A stretch of DNA of 64,000 nucleotides from Mytilus californianus (GCF_021869535.1 NW_026262593.1:53989318-54053317); one strand, 5' to 3'; shown: positions 21,641-33,730, numbered from the stretch's first letter. Notes: generated from the letters alone by a model not told the origin. Numbers and translations: made by a program.

Positions 21641-23207
21641 CAATGTCTACATTGTTATCTAGTAACAGCTTTACTATATCTATATAATTCTCTTGACAAG
21701 CAATAAACAGGGGAGATGTTCCTTCATCGTTACACTTGTTAACGTCTGCCTTGTTGTCAAGTAACAGTTTTACTATATCTAAATTATCCTGTTGACAAGC
21801 AATAAACAGGGGAGATAATCCGTCATCTGTACACTTATCAATGTCTACATTGTTATCTAGTAACAGCCTTACTATATCTACATAGTTCTCTTGACAAGCC
21901 ATAAACAGGGGAGATGTTCCTTCATCGTTACACTTGTTAATGTCTGCTTTGTTGTCAAGTAACAACTTTACTTTATCTACATAATCATGTTGACATGCAA
22001 TATACAGGGGAGATGATCCAGTATATCTACACTTATTAATGTCTGCTTTGTTGTCAAGTAACAGCTTTACTGTATTTACATGATTCTCCAGACAAGCGAT
22101 AAACATGGGAGATTCTCCATCCTCTCTGCACACATTAATGTCTGCTTTATTGGTAAGTAACAACTTTACTATATCAACATCACCCTTCTGACAAGCAATA
22201 TACAGGGGAGATGTTCCATTATTTTTACACGTATTAATGTCTGCTTTCTTGTCGAGCAACAGTTTTATGACATCTGCATGATTCTGTTGACAAGCAATAA
22301 ACAGGGGAGATACTCCGTCATCTGTACACTTATCAATGTCTACATTGTTATCTAGTAACATCCTTACTATATCTACATAATTCTCCTGACAAGCAATACA
22401 CAGGGGAGATGTTCCTTCATTGTTACACTTGTTAATGTCTGCTTTGTTGTCAAGTAACAACTTTACTATGTCTACATCACCCTTCAAACAAGCAATATAC
22501 AGGAGAGATGTTCCATTATTTTTAAACGTATTAATGTCTGCCTTCTTGTCAAGTAACAGCTTTACTATATCAAAATGTTCCATCTGACAAGCAACATACA
22601 GGAGAGATGTGCCATCAATCCTACACTTATTTATATCTGCTTTGTTGTCAAGTAACAACTTTACTATATTTATATCACCCTTCTGACAAGCGATATACAG
22701 TGGAGATGTTCCATTAATTTTACACGTATTAATTTCTACACTGTTGTCCAGTAACATCTTCACTACATTAAGATGTTCCATCTGACAGGCTATTAACAGG
22801 GGAGATGTTCCATCGATCATACTCTTATTAGTGTCTGCCTTGTAATCAAGTAGCAGCTTTACTATACCTATATGATTATTCTGACAAGCAACATACAAGG
22901 GAAACATTGCATAACCATTATAATTATTAATGTCTGCCTTATTTTCAAGTAACAGCTGGACTATAGCTTCATGATTCTCTTGACAAGCAATATCTAGAGG
23001 AAGGCTGTTCCATTTTGTACACTTGTTAGTGTCTGCATTGTTTATAAGTAACAGTTTTACAATATCTACATGTTTGTTCTTACAAGCAATATATAGGGAA
23101 GATATACCCATGTTTATGTCTGCCTTGTTTTTAAGTAACAGTTTTACTATATCTATATGATTCTTCTGACAAGCAATAAACAGAGGAGAAATGCCCATCT
23201 TGTACAC
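21552..23207 (-). CDS. ankyrin repeat array, second open stretch (shifted frame)
   Basis: After the one-base shift the array continues in another frame for about 16 repeats with the same 33-residue unit (KMGISPLFIACQKNHIDIVK at its start). It ends when a deletion of about 13 bases near 21,630 turns TDDG...LFIAC into TDTTVYCLSAESC, and TAA follows at 21,552. An in-frame loss of some residues is seen near its start (a shortened unit at about 23,110). Confidence 0.88.
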   Translation of the reverse strand: MYKMGISPLFIACQKNHIDIVKLLLKNKADINMGISSLYIACKNKHVDIVKLLLINNADTNKCTKWNSLPLDIACQENHEAIVQLLLENKADINNYNGYAMFPLYVACQNNHIGIVKLLLDYKADTNKSMIDGTSPLLIACQMEHLNVVKMLLDNSVEINTCKINGTSPLYIACQKGDINIVKLLLDNKADINKCRIDGTSLLYVACQMEHFDIVKLLLDKKADINTFKNNGTSLLYIACLKGDVDIVKLLLDNKADINKCNNEGTSPLCIACQENYVDIVRMLLDNNVDIDKCTDDGVSPLFIACQQNHADVIKLLLDKKADINTCKNNGTSPLYIACQKGDVDIVKLLLTNKADINVCREDGESPMFIACLENHVNTVKLLLDNKADINKCRYTGSSPLYIACQHDYVDKVKLLLDNKADINKCNDEGTSPLFMACQENYVDIVRLLLDNNVDIDKCTDDGLSPLFIACQQDNLDIVKLLLDNKADVNKCNDEGTSPLFIACQENYIDIVKLLLDNNVDIDKCTDTTVYCLSAESCRCSKTVALQQGRR

Positions 23208-26200
23208 TTATCAATGTCTGCTTTGTTTTCAAGTAACAGTTTCACTATATACACATGGTTATTCTGACAAGCAGTTAACAAGGGAGAGTTTTCAAAATAA
23301 TTACTATTATTAATGTCTGCCTTGTAGTCAAGTAACAGTTTTACTATATCTACATGATTCTTCTGACAAGCAATGAATAATGGAGATATACCATTATATA
23401 TACACTTATCAATGTCTACCATATTGTCAAGTAAAATCTGTACAATAGCTTTATGATTCTCCTGAGAGGCAATATAAAGGGGAGATTTTCCATCATATGT
23501 CAAGTTATTAATGTCTGCCGTGTTGTTCAGTAACATTTTAACAATCGCTCCATGATTTTTCTTACACGCAATAAACAGGGCAGATTTGCCACCAAAATGA
23601 CGAATATTAATGTTTGCCTTATTGTTTAGTAACAGTTGTACTACCTCTACATGATTCATCTGACAAGCAATAAATAAAGGAGATATTCTATAATATTTAC
23701 ACTTATTAATGTCTGCATTGTTGTGAAGTAACAGCTGTACAATAGCTTCATGATTATTTTCACACGCAATAAACAGGGGAGATACTCCATCATATTTACA
23801 CTTATTAATGTCTGCTTTGTTATCAAGTAAAAGTTTAACTATATTTACATGATTCTCCTTGCAAGCAATAAATAATGGAGATATTCCATTATATTTACAC
23901 TTATTAATGTCTGCATTGTTATCCAGTAACAGTTTTACTATATCTAAAAGATTTTTCTTACAAGCCATTAACAGGGGAGATATTCCATCATATTTACACT
24001 GATCAATGTCTGCCTTGTTGTCAAGTAATAACTGTACCATTGTTCTATGATTCTCTTGACAAGCAACATATAGGGGAGATATTCCATCATATTTACACTT
24101 ATTTATGTCTTCCTTGTTGTCCAGTAACAGCTTTACTTTATCGATTTGATTCTCCCGACAAGCACCAAACAATGGATATGGTTCATCGTCTGTCCTCTTA
24201 TCGATTTTTGCCTTGTGGTCGAGTAACAATTTCACTATAGGTACATGATTATTCTTACTAGCAATACACATGGGAGATGTGCCATCATCTGTACATTTAT
24301 TAATGTCTGCCTCATTGTCTAATAACAGCTTTACTATATCTACATGATTCGTCTGACAAGCAATAAACAAGGGAGATTTTCCATCATCTAAACACTTATT
24401 CATATCTGCCTTGTTGTCAAGTAACAACTTTACTACATGTTCCCAATTTTCAAGACATGCAATAAATAGGGGAGATATTTCATCATATTTACACTTATTA
24501 ATGTTCGCCTTGTTGTCAAGTAATAGCGTTAATATATTTATATGATTATTCTGACAGACGATAAACAGGGGTGATGTTCCATCATCTGTACATTTATTAA
24601 CGTCGGCCTTGTTGTCAAGTAACATCTTCACTATATCTATATTGTTCATCAGACAAGCAATATACAGAGGAGATATTCCGTCTGCATTACACTGATTGAT
24701 GACTGCACTGTTGTGAAGTAACAGCCTAACTATATCTACATAATTATTCTGACAAGCAATATATAGGGGAGAGCTGCAGTCATATCTACACTTTTTAATG
24801 TCTACTTTGTTGTCAAGTAACAGCTTTACTATATCTACATGATTATACTGACAAGCAACATATAGGGGAGAGCTGTAGTCATATCTACACTTGTTAATGT
24901 CTACTTTGTTGTCAAGTAACAGCTTCACTATATCTACATGATTATTCTGACAAGCAACATACAAGGGAGAGGTGTTATCAAGTGAACACTGATTTACGTC
25001 TGCCTTGTTATCAAGTAACAGCTGTACTATATCTGAAAGATTATTCTGACAAGCAATAAACAGGGCAAATTTTTTATCATCTGTGCACTGATTAACGCAT
25101 GCCTTGCTGTCAAGTAACATATTTACTACGATTACATGATTATTCTGACAAGCAGTATATAGGGGATATGTGCAGTCATATCTACACTTGTTAATGTCTA
25201 CTTTGTTGTCAAGTAACAGCTTTACTATATCTACATGATTATTCTGACAAGCAACATACAGGGGAGAGGTGTTATCAAGTGTACACCGGTTTACGTCTGC
25301 CTTGTGGTCAAGTAACATTTTTACTATTCCTATATGATCCTTCTGACAAGCTACATACAGAGGAGATGCGCCTCTATCTGTACACTTATTAATGTCTGCC
25401 TTGCTGTTTAGTAACAACATTATTATATCTTGATACCCTTCCTCACAAGCAATAAACAGAGGAGAGGTGCCGTCATATCTACACTTGTTAATATCTACAT
25501 TGTTGTCAAGTAACAGCTTAACTATATCTAAGTGATTTTTCTGACAAGCAAAAAACAGAGGAGATGTTTTATCATTTGTACACTTATTAATGTCTGCATT
25601 TTTATCAAGCAAAACATTTATTATATCTTGATACCCTTCCTGACAAGCAATAAACAGAGGAGATGTGCCATCATATCGACACTTGTTAATGTCTGCATTG
25701 TTATCAAGTAACAGCTTTACCATATCTACATGATTATACTGACAACTATTAAAAAGGGGGGATGTACCATCGATTGTACTTTTATTAATGGCTGCCTTTT
25801 TGTTAAGCAACAGCTTTACTATATCTACATGATTCCTGTGACAAGCAATAAAGAGGGGAAATATTCCATTATATTTACACCTATTAATGGCTGCCTTTTT
25901 TTCAAGCAACATCTTTACTATATCTACATGATTCCTGTCACACGCAATAAATAGAGGAGATATCCCATCATAATTACACATATTAATGTCTGCCTTTTTG
26001 TCTAGTAACAGCTTTACTATTTCTACATGATTCCTCTGACAAGAAATAAGCATGGGAGATATTCCGTCATCTTTACACTTATTGATGTCTGCCTTATTGT
26101 CAAGTAACAGCTTCACTATATCTACATGATTCTCCTGACAAGCAATGAACAAGGACGATGTTCCATCGTTCGCACACTTATTAAGGTCTACCTTATTGTC

Positions 26201-27445
26201 AAGTAACAGCTTTACTATATTTAAATGATTCCTCTTACAAGAAATAAGCATGGGAGATATTCCATCATCTTTACACTCATTAATGTCTGCCTTATTGTCA
26301 AGTAACATCTTTACTATATCTACATTATTCTCCTGACAAGCAATGAACAAGGGAGATGTATCATCGTGTGTACACTTATTAATGTCTGCCTTGTTGTCAA
26401 GTAACAGCTTTACAATAACTTTATGATTCTCCTGACAAGCAATATATAGGGGAGATATTCCATCATCGTTACACTTATTAATGTTTGCCTTGTTGTCCAG
26501 TAACAGCTTCACTATGTTTACATGATTCATCTGACCAGCAATATATAAGGGAGATATTCCATTATTCCTACACTGATTTATGTCTGCATTGTTTTCCTGT
26601 AACAGCTTTACTATGTTTACATGATTGTTCTGACAAGCAGTAAACAGGGGTGATGTTTGATTATCTGAACACTTATTAATGTTCGCCTTGTTGTCAAGTA
26701 ACAACTGCACAATAAGTTCATGATTCTCCTGGCAAGCAATATATAAGGGAGATATTCCTTCATCATTATACTTATCAATGTCTGCCTTGTTGTCAAGTAA
26801 CAGCTTTACTATATCTATATGATCCTCCTGACAAGCAATGAACAAGGGAGATGTTTCATCATCTGTACACTTATTAATGTCTGCCTTGTTGTCAAGTAAC
26901 AGCTGTACAATAACTATATTATTCTCCTGACAAACAATATACAGGGGAGATATTCCATCATCTGCACACTTATTGATGTCTGCCTTGTTTTCAAGTAACA
27001 ACTTTACTATGTCTACATGATTCTTCTGACAGGCAACAAACAGGGGAGAGGTTTCATATTTCCAACACTTATTAATGTCTGCTTTGTTGTAAAGTAACAG
27101 TTTTACTATATCTACAAGATTATCATGACAAGCTATAAACAGGGGAGATGCTTCATCATTTCTACACTTATTTATATCTGAATTGTTGTCAAGTAACAGC
27201 TTAACAGTGTCATTACATTTATGTACGTCTGCCTTGGCGTCAAGTAAAATCTTCACAACCTCAGTGTGACCTTTCTGTGATGATATATGTAGAGGGCTAT
27301 TACTATCATTTCTACAGGTATTAACATCAACACATTGGTAACATAACCAACGAATTAAAGGAATATCTCCATTAAAACAGCACTGTAATAATGCAGTATC
27401 TTTGCTATAGTTATCACAGGTATGTGCTAATTGTATTTGGTATGA
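23203..27445 (-). CDS. ankyrin repeat array, first open stretch
   Basis: Same frame as the NTPase, open for about 1,410 codons after the TAA. After an adaptor (LLQCCFNGDIPLIRWLC) come about 41 ankyrin repeats of 33 residues (99 bases), each close to SPLFIACQENH plus DIVKLLLDNKADINKC. TPLH is replaced by SPLF/SPLY, with a Cys after IA and another at the end of most units. The second unit lacks about 18 residues in frame. Near 23,203-23,197 one base is missing (Thr-Arg-Trp where Thr-Lys-Met-Gly is expected), shifting the frame, which then stops at 23,153. Confidence 0.9.
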
Positions 27446-27448
27446 TTA
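27446..27448 (-). other. in-frame TAA between NTPase and ankyrins
   Basis: LCYLNILD, TAA, SYQIQLAHTCD with no change of frame on either side. In related proteins as I recall them this junction reads through (LD, Ile, SYQ). Confidence 0.85.
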
Positions 27449-28626
27449 GTCAAGTATGTTTAAATAACACAGGAATCTCTGTCTGAACTGAGGATTGGCC
27501 ATATTAATATTACAGAATACAGTTACTACCTTACCATTAGACCAGTCATTAACCATTCTTTGTATGTACATTTCATGGTATTTAGGTGGAACAATAGTTA
27601 TGAACTGATCCATGTCTTTTTCTCTTTCTAATAAAATTCGTTCCATAATACATTGACTGTGTGCATTTCTTATCAAACACTGGTTCATAGATTTTCCAAA
27701 ATAAAAAGATAAAACGTCAAAAAGTTTATCATGCACAGTTTTGTATACACATTGATCTTTCTTAATGAATGTTTGTTCAAGTGAATCAAGTTCATCTAAT
27801 AAAGTTAACCCTGATGTACCTTTATCTAGTCTACATGCCTCAAATGTGTTCTCGATGATAGTTCTTGTTACTGTATCTATGTCGTCTGCCAACACTTCCT
27901 CTTCCAACTTATTGTTGAACATAACACACAATGCCAAGGCACAGTATTTACTGAAAAGCTTATTCTTTTTCAGTTGGTCAACCTCAGCTTCATACACTGA
28001 AAAAGGATTCTGGAAGAAATCTGTATTATTGAGTGTAGGATTATCATGATACAATTTACACAGAAGTGGGAAACAATCAAATAGACCACTATATTTTATA
28101 ATATCTGAAGCTTTTGCTTCCATATATTTCTCTGCTATCAAATTCTTTTCAGTTTGTGACAAGCACAAGTCTTCTGATAACAAATTGCATACGTTGGTTC
28201 TGAATATTGACAAAGATTCAAACTGTTCATCTTTGTACACTTGTAATCTACAGGCCACAATAATTTTTGTGAGTTTGTTCTGAATCAGTTCTACAATGCG
28301 CTTAATGACTGGTTTCCAGTTGTGAAGATCAGACTGGTTTATAGAATATGTTTCACAGAAGTCATCAATAACAAACAATGTTCTCTTATTTGGATTATAA
28401 AACTTAACAATGTCATATGGATTGTTTACTAGTAGTACATCATACCCTTCATCTGCCATTTCCAAAACCACATGTTGTAGGGTTGCTGTCTTCCCAACAC
28501 CAGAACTAGCAGTAATAGTTACACAACTATTTTGTTGAACACATTCGAATACTTTTGTAGCAGCTGTTGTTCGAATAAAGCTAGCATCATTCTCCCGCCA
28601 CTTATCCAATATCTTTGTCATTTGCA
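27449..28626 (-). CDS. STAND NTPase domain (nSTAND3 type)
   Basis: About 392 codons from the acceptor TTTCAG (28,627). Walker A is ASSGVGKT (28,510-28,487); Walker B is LFVIDD (28,378-28,361), followed by FC. IIVACR lies at the sensor position, with a helical tail through FQNPFSVYEAE and PPKYHEMYIQRMVNDWSNGK. STAND NTPases switch on by nucleotide exchange and oligomerise. The frame stops at TAA 27,448-27,446 after LCYLNILD. It resumes in the same frame with SYQIQLAHTCD, which leads into the ankyrins, so the stop is a nonsense change and not the natural end. An ATG at 28,621 could start an isolated NTPase domain. Confidence 0.88.
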
Positions 28627-29019
28627 CTGAAACATAAACACGTATTTTTTTTATTTGAATTCAACTTACAACACTGGTTTTTGGAACATATCATTAATTA
28701 AAAACAATTTGTATGCCTCCCCCAAGTAGGTTACCTCACCAGTAGTTGTTGTAAGTCATATCTTAATACATTTTTTTTTTTGAAGAATAATGAAAATCTC
28801 TTTATTTTTAAAGACTGACAATATGTTGCTCATTAGATATCATGTGTGGTTTAGTTGTCTCCTTACTGAAAAAATAAACTACAGTTCCTTTTATTCATAT
28901 TCAACGTTGATAAAAGCAAAAAAAGAATCATCGAAAAAAAGCAAATACTCTTCAGAAACATAAGTTCACAATCTTTAATTTGTAGTAAATAATGTACTAA
29001 AGATATGCTTTTCCACCTC

Positions 29020-29215
29020 GGGAATAAATTACCTTAGCTATATTTGGCAAAACTTTTATAAATTTTTGGTCCTCAATGTTCTTCAACTTCCCACTTTTAT
29101 TTGGCCTTTTCAACCTTTTTATTCAAGCGTCACTGATGAGTCTTTTGTAGACGAAACGCGCGTCTAGCGCAAATACAAAATTTCAAACCTGGTATATATG
29201 ATGAGTTTAATTAGA
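29020..29215 (+). repeat. hammerhead-bearing repeat unit (copy C)
   Basis: ATTACCTTAGCTATATTTGG, GGCAAAACTTTTATAAATTT, CCTCAATGTTCTTCAACTTC and CCTGGTATATATGATGAGTTT match the 1.83-2.03-kb unit. Confidence 0.8.
29127..29170 (+). ncRNA. hammerhead ribozyme, type I, short helix III (copy C)
   Basis: Core CTGATGA 29,133-29,139 and GAAA 29,153-29,156. Stem II is GTC/GAC around TTTTGTA, helix III ACGC/GCGT (29,156-29,163), and cleavage is predicted after C29,164. Stem I pairs five of six positions (GCGTCA with TAGCGC, one C-A mismatch and one U-G). All core bases are canonical. It lies antisense in the last intron of the HEPN-STAND-ankyrin gene. Confidence 0.8.
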
Positions 29216-29768
29216 TACTTGTTATTGTGAAAGTTACTTTGCCTATTCAGAGTTTGTGGGCCCCAACTTATGAAAATTTCTGGATCCGCCACTAAAAACA
29301 ACCCTACTAAAAAGCAAACTTCATTTCTCATCATGGATACATTTTCACCAGGAATAACCCTGGAATGATAACTGTGGTAAAAATAAGATATGACCTTGAT
29401 TTCTCGTAAACAGTGATGTTTCAAACAGTGAAAATAATTTATGATGTTAATAATAATCTTTATTCTAAATCTTCAATCTTATTTACTTTTTCAATAAATA
29501 TAATAAAAGAATATTTCATACGACTTTTTGCGTCTCAAGAATGTTTCGCCAGAAATTTGATACTATTCTAATGTAGCACTGTATGATAGTTAATTTATAA
29601 AATACAGCTCATAATTCCTAGGATTCTATAACAGTCGATACTCACAGGCATGTACCCTTACTGCATGCAAAGTTTCCATCATTTCAAACAATGCGAGGAG
29701 ATTTGATCTGAAACAGTTTTTAAACTAATAATGAAAACCAGATTTCCTTTCTATTATTACATCCTTAC

Positions 29769-29865
29769 CTCTAATATTCCAAGGTACTGTTGATTGGTCT
29801 AAATGTTAAGTTTTCAGCTCACTACATTCCTCTTCCATACTTGGACCACCTAGTCTTCCTACAGC
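29769..29865 (-). pseudogene. linker exon 3 with in-frame TAA
   Basis: Acceptor TTTTTGTAG and donor GTAAGG (29,768) bound 97 bases reading AVGRLGGPSMEEECSELKT, TAA (29,808-29,806), then HLDQSTVPWNIR. Sequence on both sides of the TAA matches what I recall of the family linker (GRLGG, LDQSTVPWNIR), and the phases 0 in and 1 out fit both neighbours. A single-base change from a Lys or Gln codon is the simplest origin of the stop. Confidence 0.8.
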
Positions 29866-30119
29866 CTACAAAAATAAAAAAAACCAATGATGAGATCAAA
29901 ATATTAGAACTTCATTAGCTGTACACATTGTAAAGCTATAATTTGAAGAATAGTATAAATAAGCTTATAACAATAGCCTTAAATTTAATAGTTTAAACCC
30001 CACAACATTTGGTGTATGATTTTTTATGATCCCTTCGACCTTGTTGTGTATTACCATAACTCTTAAAACTAATAATTAATCATTGTCAAAATAAAAAAAA
30101 GGAAATTACTTTCACTAAA

Positions 30120-30700
30120 AAGTAAAATAACAAAATATCGAACTCCAAGGTAAATTCAAATAGCAAAACCAAAAGCTCAATCACATCGAACGAATGGAAT
30201 ACTACTGTCATATTCCTGACTTGGTACAGATATTTCCTAATGTAGAAAATGGTGGATTGAACCTGATATTATAGCTAGCTAAACCTCTCATTTATATGAC
30301 ATTCGCATAAGATATCATTAACTTGACACTAATGTTTGAGCAGAACAAACAGATATAACAGATAAAATGTAAAAAATTGGGATACAGCAGTCATCATTGT
30401 GTTATAATCTTGATCACTATACAAACAAACAAAATATGCCAACAAAGAAAAACAAAATGTCGTATTGAAAAAGCACATAAGCAATAATGCAAGACAGAAT
30501 ACAAACATGACCATAGCACAATAACACAATGACTAGATGTTCAAGTACTGAGCCACGCCAAAAAGTTACTTCCAACAATACACCAAACAGTAAATATCAA
30601 TGATTTACAAGACAAAAAAAGAATACTATAACACGTCCATGACGTAATTAAAATGATAAAACAACGGCATAACTTAGAAACTGTACTTTAAGATCATCAT
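30120..30700 (-). repeat. Penelope-like 3' tail, attached to RT fragment
   Basis: GAACTCCAAGG, CATCGAACGAATGGAA, CATATTCCTGACTTGGTACAG, GAAAATGGTGGATTGAACC, ATTATAGCTAGCTAAACCTCTCA and AGTACTGAGCCACGCCAAAAAG. Read on the minus strand it follows the reverse transcriptase remnant at 30.7-32.2 kb. Solo copies lie at 15.3, 37.6, 49.3, 49.7 and 53.4-54.0 kb. Confidence 0.7.
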
Positions 30701-32220
30701 GTATTATTTGTGTAGTTGATACGGAATATTTATCAGCAAGGTATCTTCCGATTAACTTTTTTTTACGAAAAAGGACCAATTTTCAGCAAAGACACTGGTG
30801 AAGTTTCATAAAGTCTGAGTAGCAGCTTCAATCTCTTTAATACCGAATGAGTTGGGATATGTATATTCTATATCCGGGTGAAGTTGGTATATTGCTACTA
30901 CGGTGGAGGAAAATTATAATTTCAAAATTAATATCGTCTCGTTTGTTATAGATTCTGGTACTGAGATGACCGCTTCTGTCAAATTCGAGTTATAAGTCTA
31001 AAAATAAGGCGGAGGAAGCCAAGTCTGTTTCTTTAATTTCTAGATCTGGAGGATATATCAATGGAAACCACTCAGAGAAGTTTGGATTGTTAATGGAAAG
31101 AACATCATCAATATATCTGAATGTTAATTAAATGATCTGGCTTCTTTTGTCATCTTGTTTTTAAAGGAACTCCGACTCATATGAAAATACGAAGTCGGCA
31201 AATAGAGTCGCACAGTTAGTTCCCATACGAATGCCGACAATTTGTTGAGAAAGTCAACCTCAAAAGAAAAAAAACAAATGTGTTGCAAATAAGAAATTCC
31301 AGATTACTGATCACATGTTCCTCTGTGTAGCATGTTTTACTTTCACGTCACTATTAACAAAATATGCCGTATGGTATTCCAAGGTAATGAAAAACATTTG
31401 TTTTCATTTTATATTGAAAAGTATTATGAATTATTTCATTCAGACGATTTGTCAATTTCACATGGGGATTGGTGTTATACAGGGTTGACAAAATTAATTC
31501 CAGAGAAAGATCGACATTTAAAATTATCCGGACGTTCTTTATAGTTTTAGAATCCACATATGGTTAATACCACTATGCGAATACACAGTTTCACAGTATT
31601 TTTTTTTTTAGACTGTCTTTCATTGCAGACAGAATTTTTTCAATGGACAATCCTTTTGTAAAACATACAGATAAGCCGGCAATGTACCTTGTACGGAATT
31701 TTGTGAAGCCTTGATATCCCTTACACACAAGGTAAGTCCTTAGTTTGCTTTTTAATGTAATGTTCATTGAAGACATGAAGGACTTATGTTTCCCAAAATT
31801 TAATCCTTGTCAAATGGTATGTTTTTTTGTATACGGGATTACGTAAGTGCTCATAATTCTTTTACAAGACACTAGGAGTAGAACGATTTACATACAAAGA
31901 CAATATTATTTGAAGCTTTGTCCACAGGAACAATAACATATTTATCGTGAAGAGATGATAGACATTTCACAGCTTCTTTGTCTCTTAAAACGGGCTTTGG
32001 TCGATCATTCACACAGTTTGTCAACTTTCGAGGTTTTATCAGATATCTGATTATTTTTTATCAATTCTGACAAAGTATCCAGATTGACTTCTTCTCGTTT
32101 TGATAATGCTCTGACGTAGTCCTCAATGATGTCAATAGAATCCATAATCAGTTTGAAGTTATGATTTCGACTGATGTGTTGGGGTTCTCTGAAATAAGGA
32201 TCATAAGATATCACATTTCA
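30700..32220 (-). pseudogene. degraded Penelope-like reverse transcriptase
   Basis: Minus-strand pieces in order: SYDPYFREPQHIS and KREEVNLDTLSELIK (32.2-32.0 kb), RYIAGLSVCFTKGLS (31.7 kb), VGIRMGTNCATLFADFVFSY (31.2 kb), FRYIDDVLSINNPNFSEW (YIDD catalytic box at 31,115-31,104), then RIYNKRDDINFEI (30.9 kb). Several stops and frameshifts, no intact domain. The order and YIDD box identify a reverse transcriptase; the class is inferred from YDKRDDF-type motifs I associate with Penelope-like elements, with another non-LTR class as the alternative. It is inserted in intron 2 of the giant gene, same orientation. Confidence 0.7.
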
Positions 32221-32854
32221 GAGATGTTCATGTTGAATCCCCAGTAATAACATGACCAGACTGTCTTTACATATAAAGCAATTGGGAACAGAGGTTTTTT
32301 ATGGTTTCTCCTTAATCAAGGCCATGCAATGCTTGCTAATAGTTGAATCTAAAGTTGCAATTGTGTTGGTGTAACTGTAGAATACAATATGCAAAGACTG
32401 GTTTTGAAAATGAAGTGGGATTTCTTATGTTACCTCCTTATGAAGAAGAACGTTGCTGATGTTAATAGCATCAATTCCTGTATTAGGAAACTGAATTGGA
32501 AGGACTTTCCTCTTTTCATCATGTAAAGGTTACGATCTGATTTAAAAAGACGACAAAAGGGCTACATCACAAATTATACTGACCAGTCTGTTTATTGGAG
32601 AAAATTATTGATGCATCCCTTGTCAGGTGCATAATTTCTCAAACATTTAAGAAAGTTAACAGACAGTGAAAAAAGAATAGTTATAATGCAATATAACCCT
32701 ATTGGATGATGCATATGTAAAAAAAAGGTCATCAAAGCTCCATATTGTGTTGTATTGTAAAATATAGCGGTTGTTTTTAATATGTTGGGACCTATGTATT
32801 GCATTCTAACAATATAAGCTGATCATTTCAATATATTATAAAGGATATATTCAC
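32221..32854. other. intron 2 remainder
   Basis: Intron DNA between the reverse transcriptase remnant and HEPN exon 2. No gene recognised. Confidence 0.4.
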
Positions 32855-33084
32855 CCCACTGATATCATCCCATGCAGCGATAAATAATGTAGACTTGATC
32901 TTTCCATCATCATAATGAGCTAGCTGATTTCTGAAGTATTTTATTCTTGCTAGGTCTGCTGTGGTTGTGGTATCTGTACTAGATGGTAATTGGTCATATC
33001 CACCAGCTGGTGGAGGCAAATTCGTTAAATTCCTTAGTAATGCAACCATTAATGTAACATCAAATGAGGAAGAGTTAGGGGTAC
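32855..33084 (-). CDS. HEPN exon 2, RNxxxH motif
   Basis: Acceptor TTTATTTTCAG ends at 33,085; donor GTGAAT starts at 32,854. It encodes TPNSSSFDVTLMVALLRNLT and then RIKYFRNQLAHYDDGK. RNQLAH fits the R-N-x-x-x-H signature of catalytically active HEPN ribonuclease-type domains, so the active site is intact. It ends at AWDDISG on a codon boundary, in phase with the linker exon. Confidence 0.88.
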
Positions 33085-33730
33085 CTGAAAATAAAGATAT
33101 GCGTATGTTTGTTTAACATTATAAATGAAAATAAATATTGGTTTCAATTTATATTCAATATAAACATTATTAAATCCTTTTAGTGAATTTGAGACACATT
33201 TCAAAGATCAAAGCCTTTTCATATTATAATATTTATTTTCTGGAAACATGACTCAGCATAGTATGTCGCCATTGATCATATAGGTCATAATATGGCATGT
33301 CCAGTCAAAAAACCTTGAATCCGTTCCTTGATGCATGTATATGTAACCACATATAGAGGGAAATCAAATGAGAAGTGGCTTATTCTTTATCTTTTGGTTG
33401 ATAACCAAATGGAAAAAGCATAAAGAGTTTTCTTTTGGCCATTTTTATTGAGATTTTAGGTAACACTTGAAATTAGTCAAATTCTTCATTTAAGGTTTTT
33501 ACTTCTATAAAAGTATAAGTAGACAACCAATGATTTCGTTCATAAAAGCATTTAGTTAACTCCTAAAACGAGTCTTCCAATGGTTTCAGAAATATCGGCG
33601 ATTTTGGGAATTTATTGCAGATCAGTTTACGGTACACTGTTTCTATCTACCTATACAATGTATGTATAACATATGACACAATCACATTAAGGATTGGGTG
33701 AATTTGATCCCTTAATCTCAAAAGACAAAA
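33085..33730. other. intron 1, left part
   Basis: AT-rich intron DNA with no recognised feature. Confidence 0.35.

Larger units (their letters stand above)
28627..29768. other. intron 3 of the giant gene
   Basis: Holds the hammerhead repeat at 29.02-29.21 kb in the opposite orientation and the short reverse GGATCCGCCACT element near 29.28 kb. No exon seen. Confidence 0.6.

Noticed and set aside
24040-25954. Plus-strand frames opposite the ankyrin array
   Set aside because: Antisense shadows of the 99-base ankyrin unit.
20740-27300. CRISPR-like regular array
   Set aside because: The 99-base period is coding ankyrin repeats with no spacers; the genome is animal.
27765-28049. Plus-strand frame opposite the NTPase
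   Set aside because: Antisense shadow of a clearly conserved domain.
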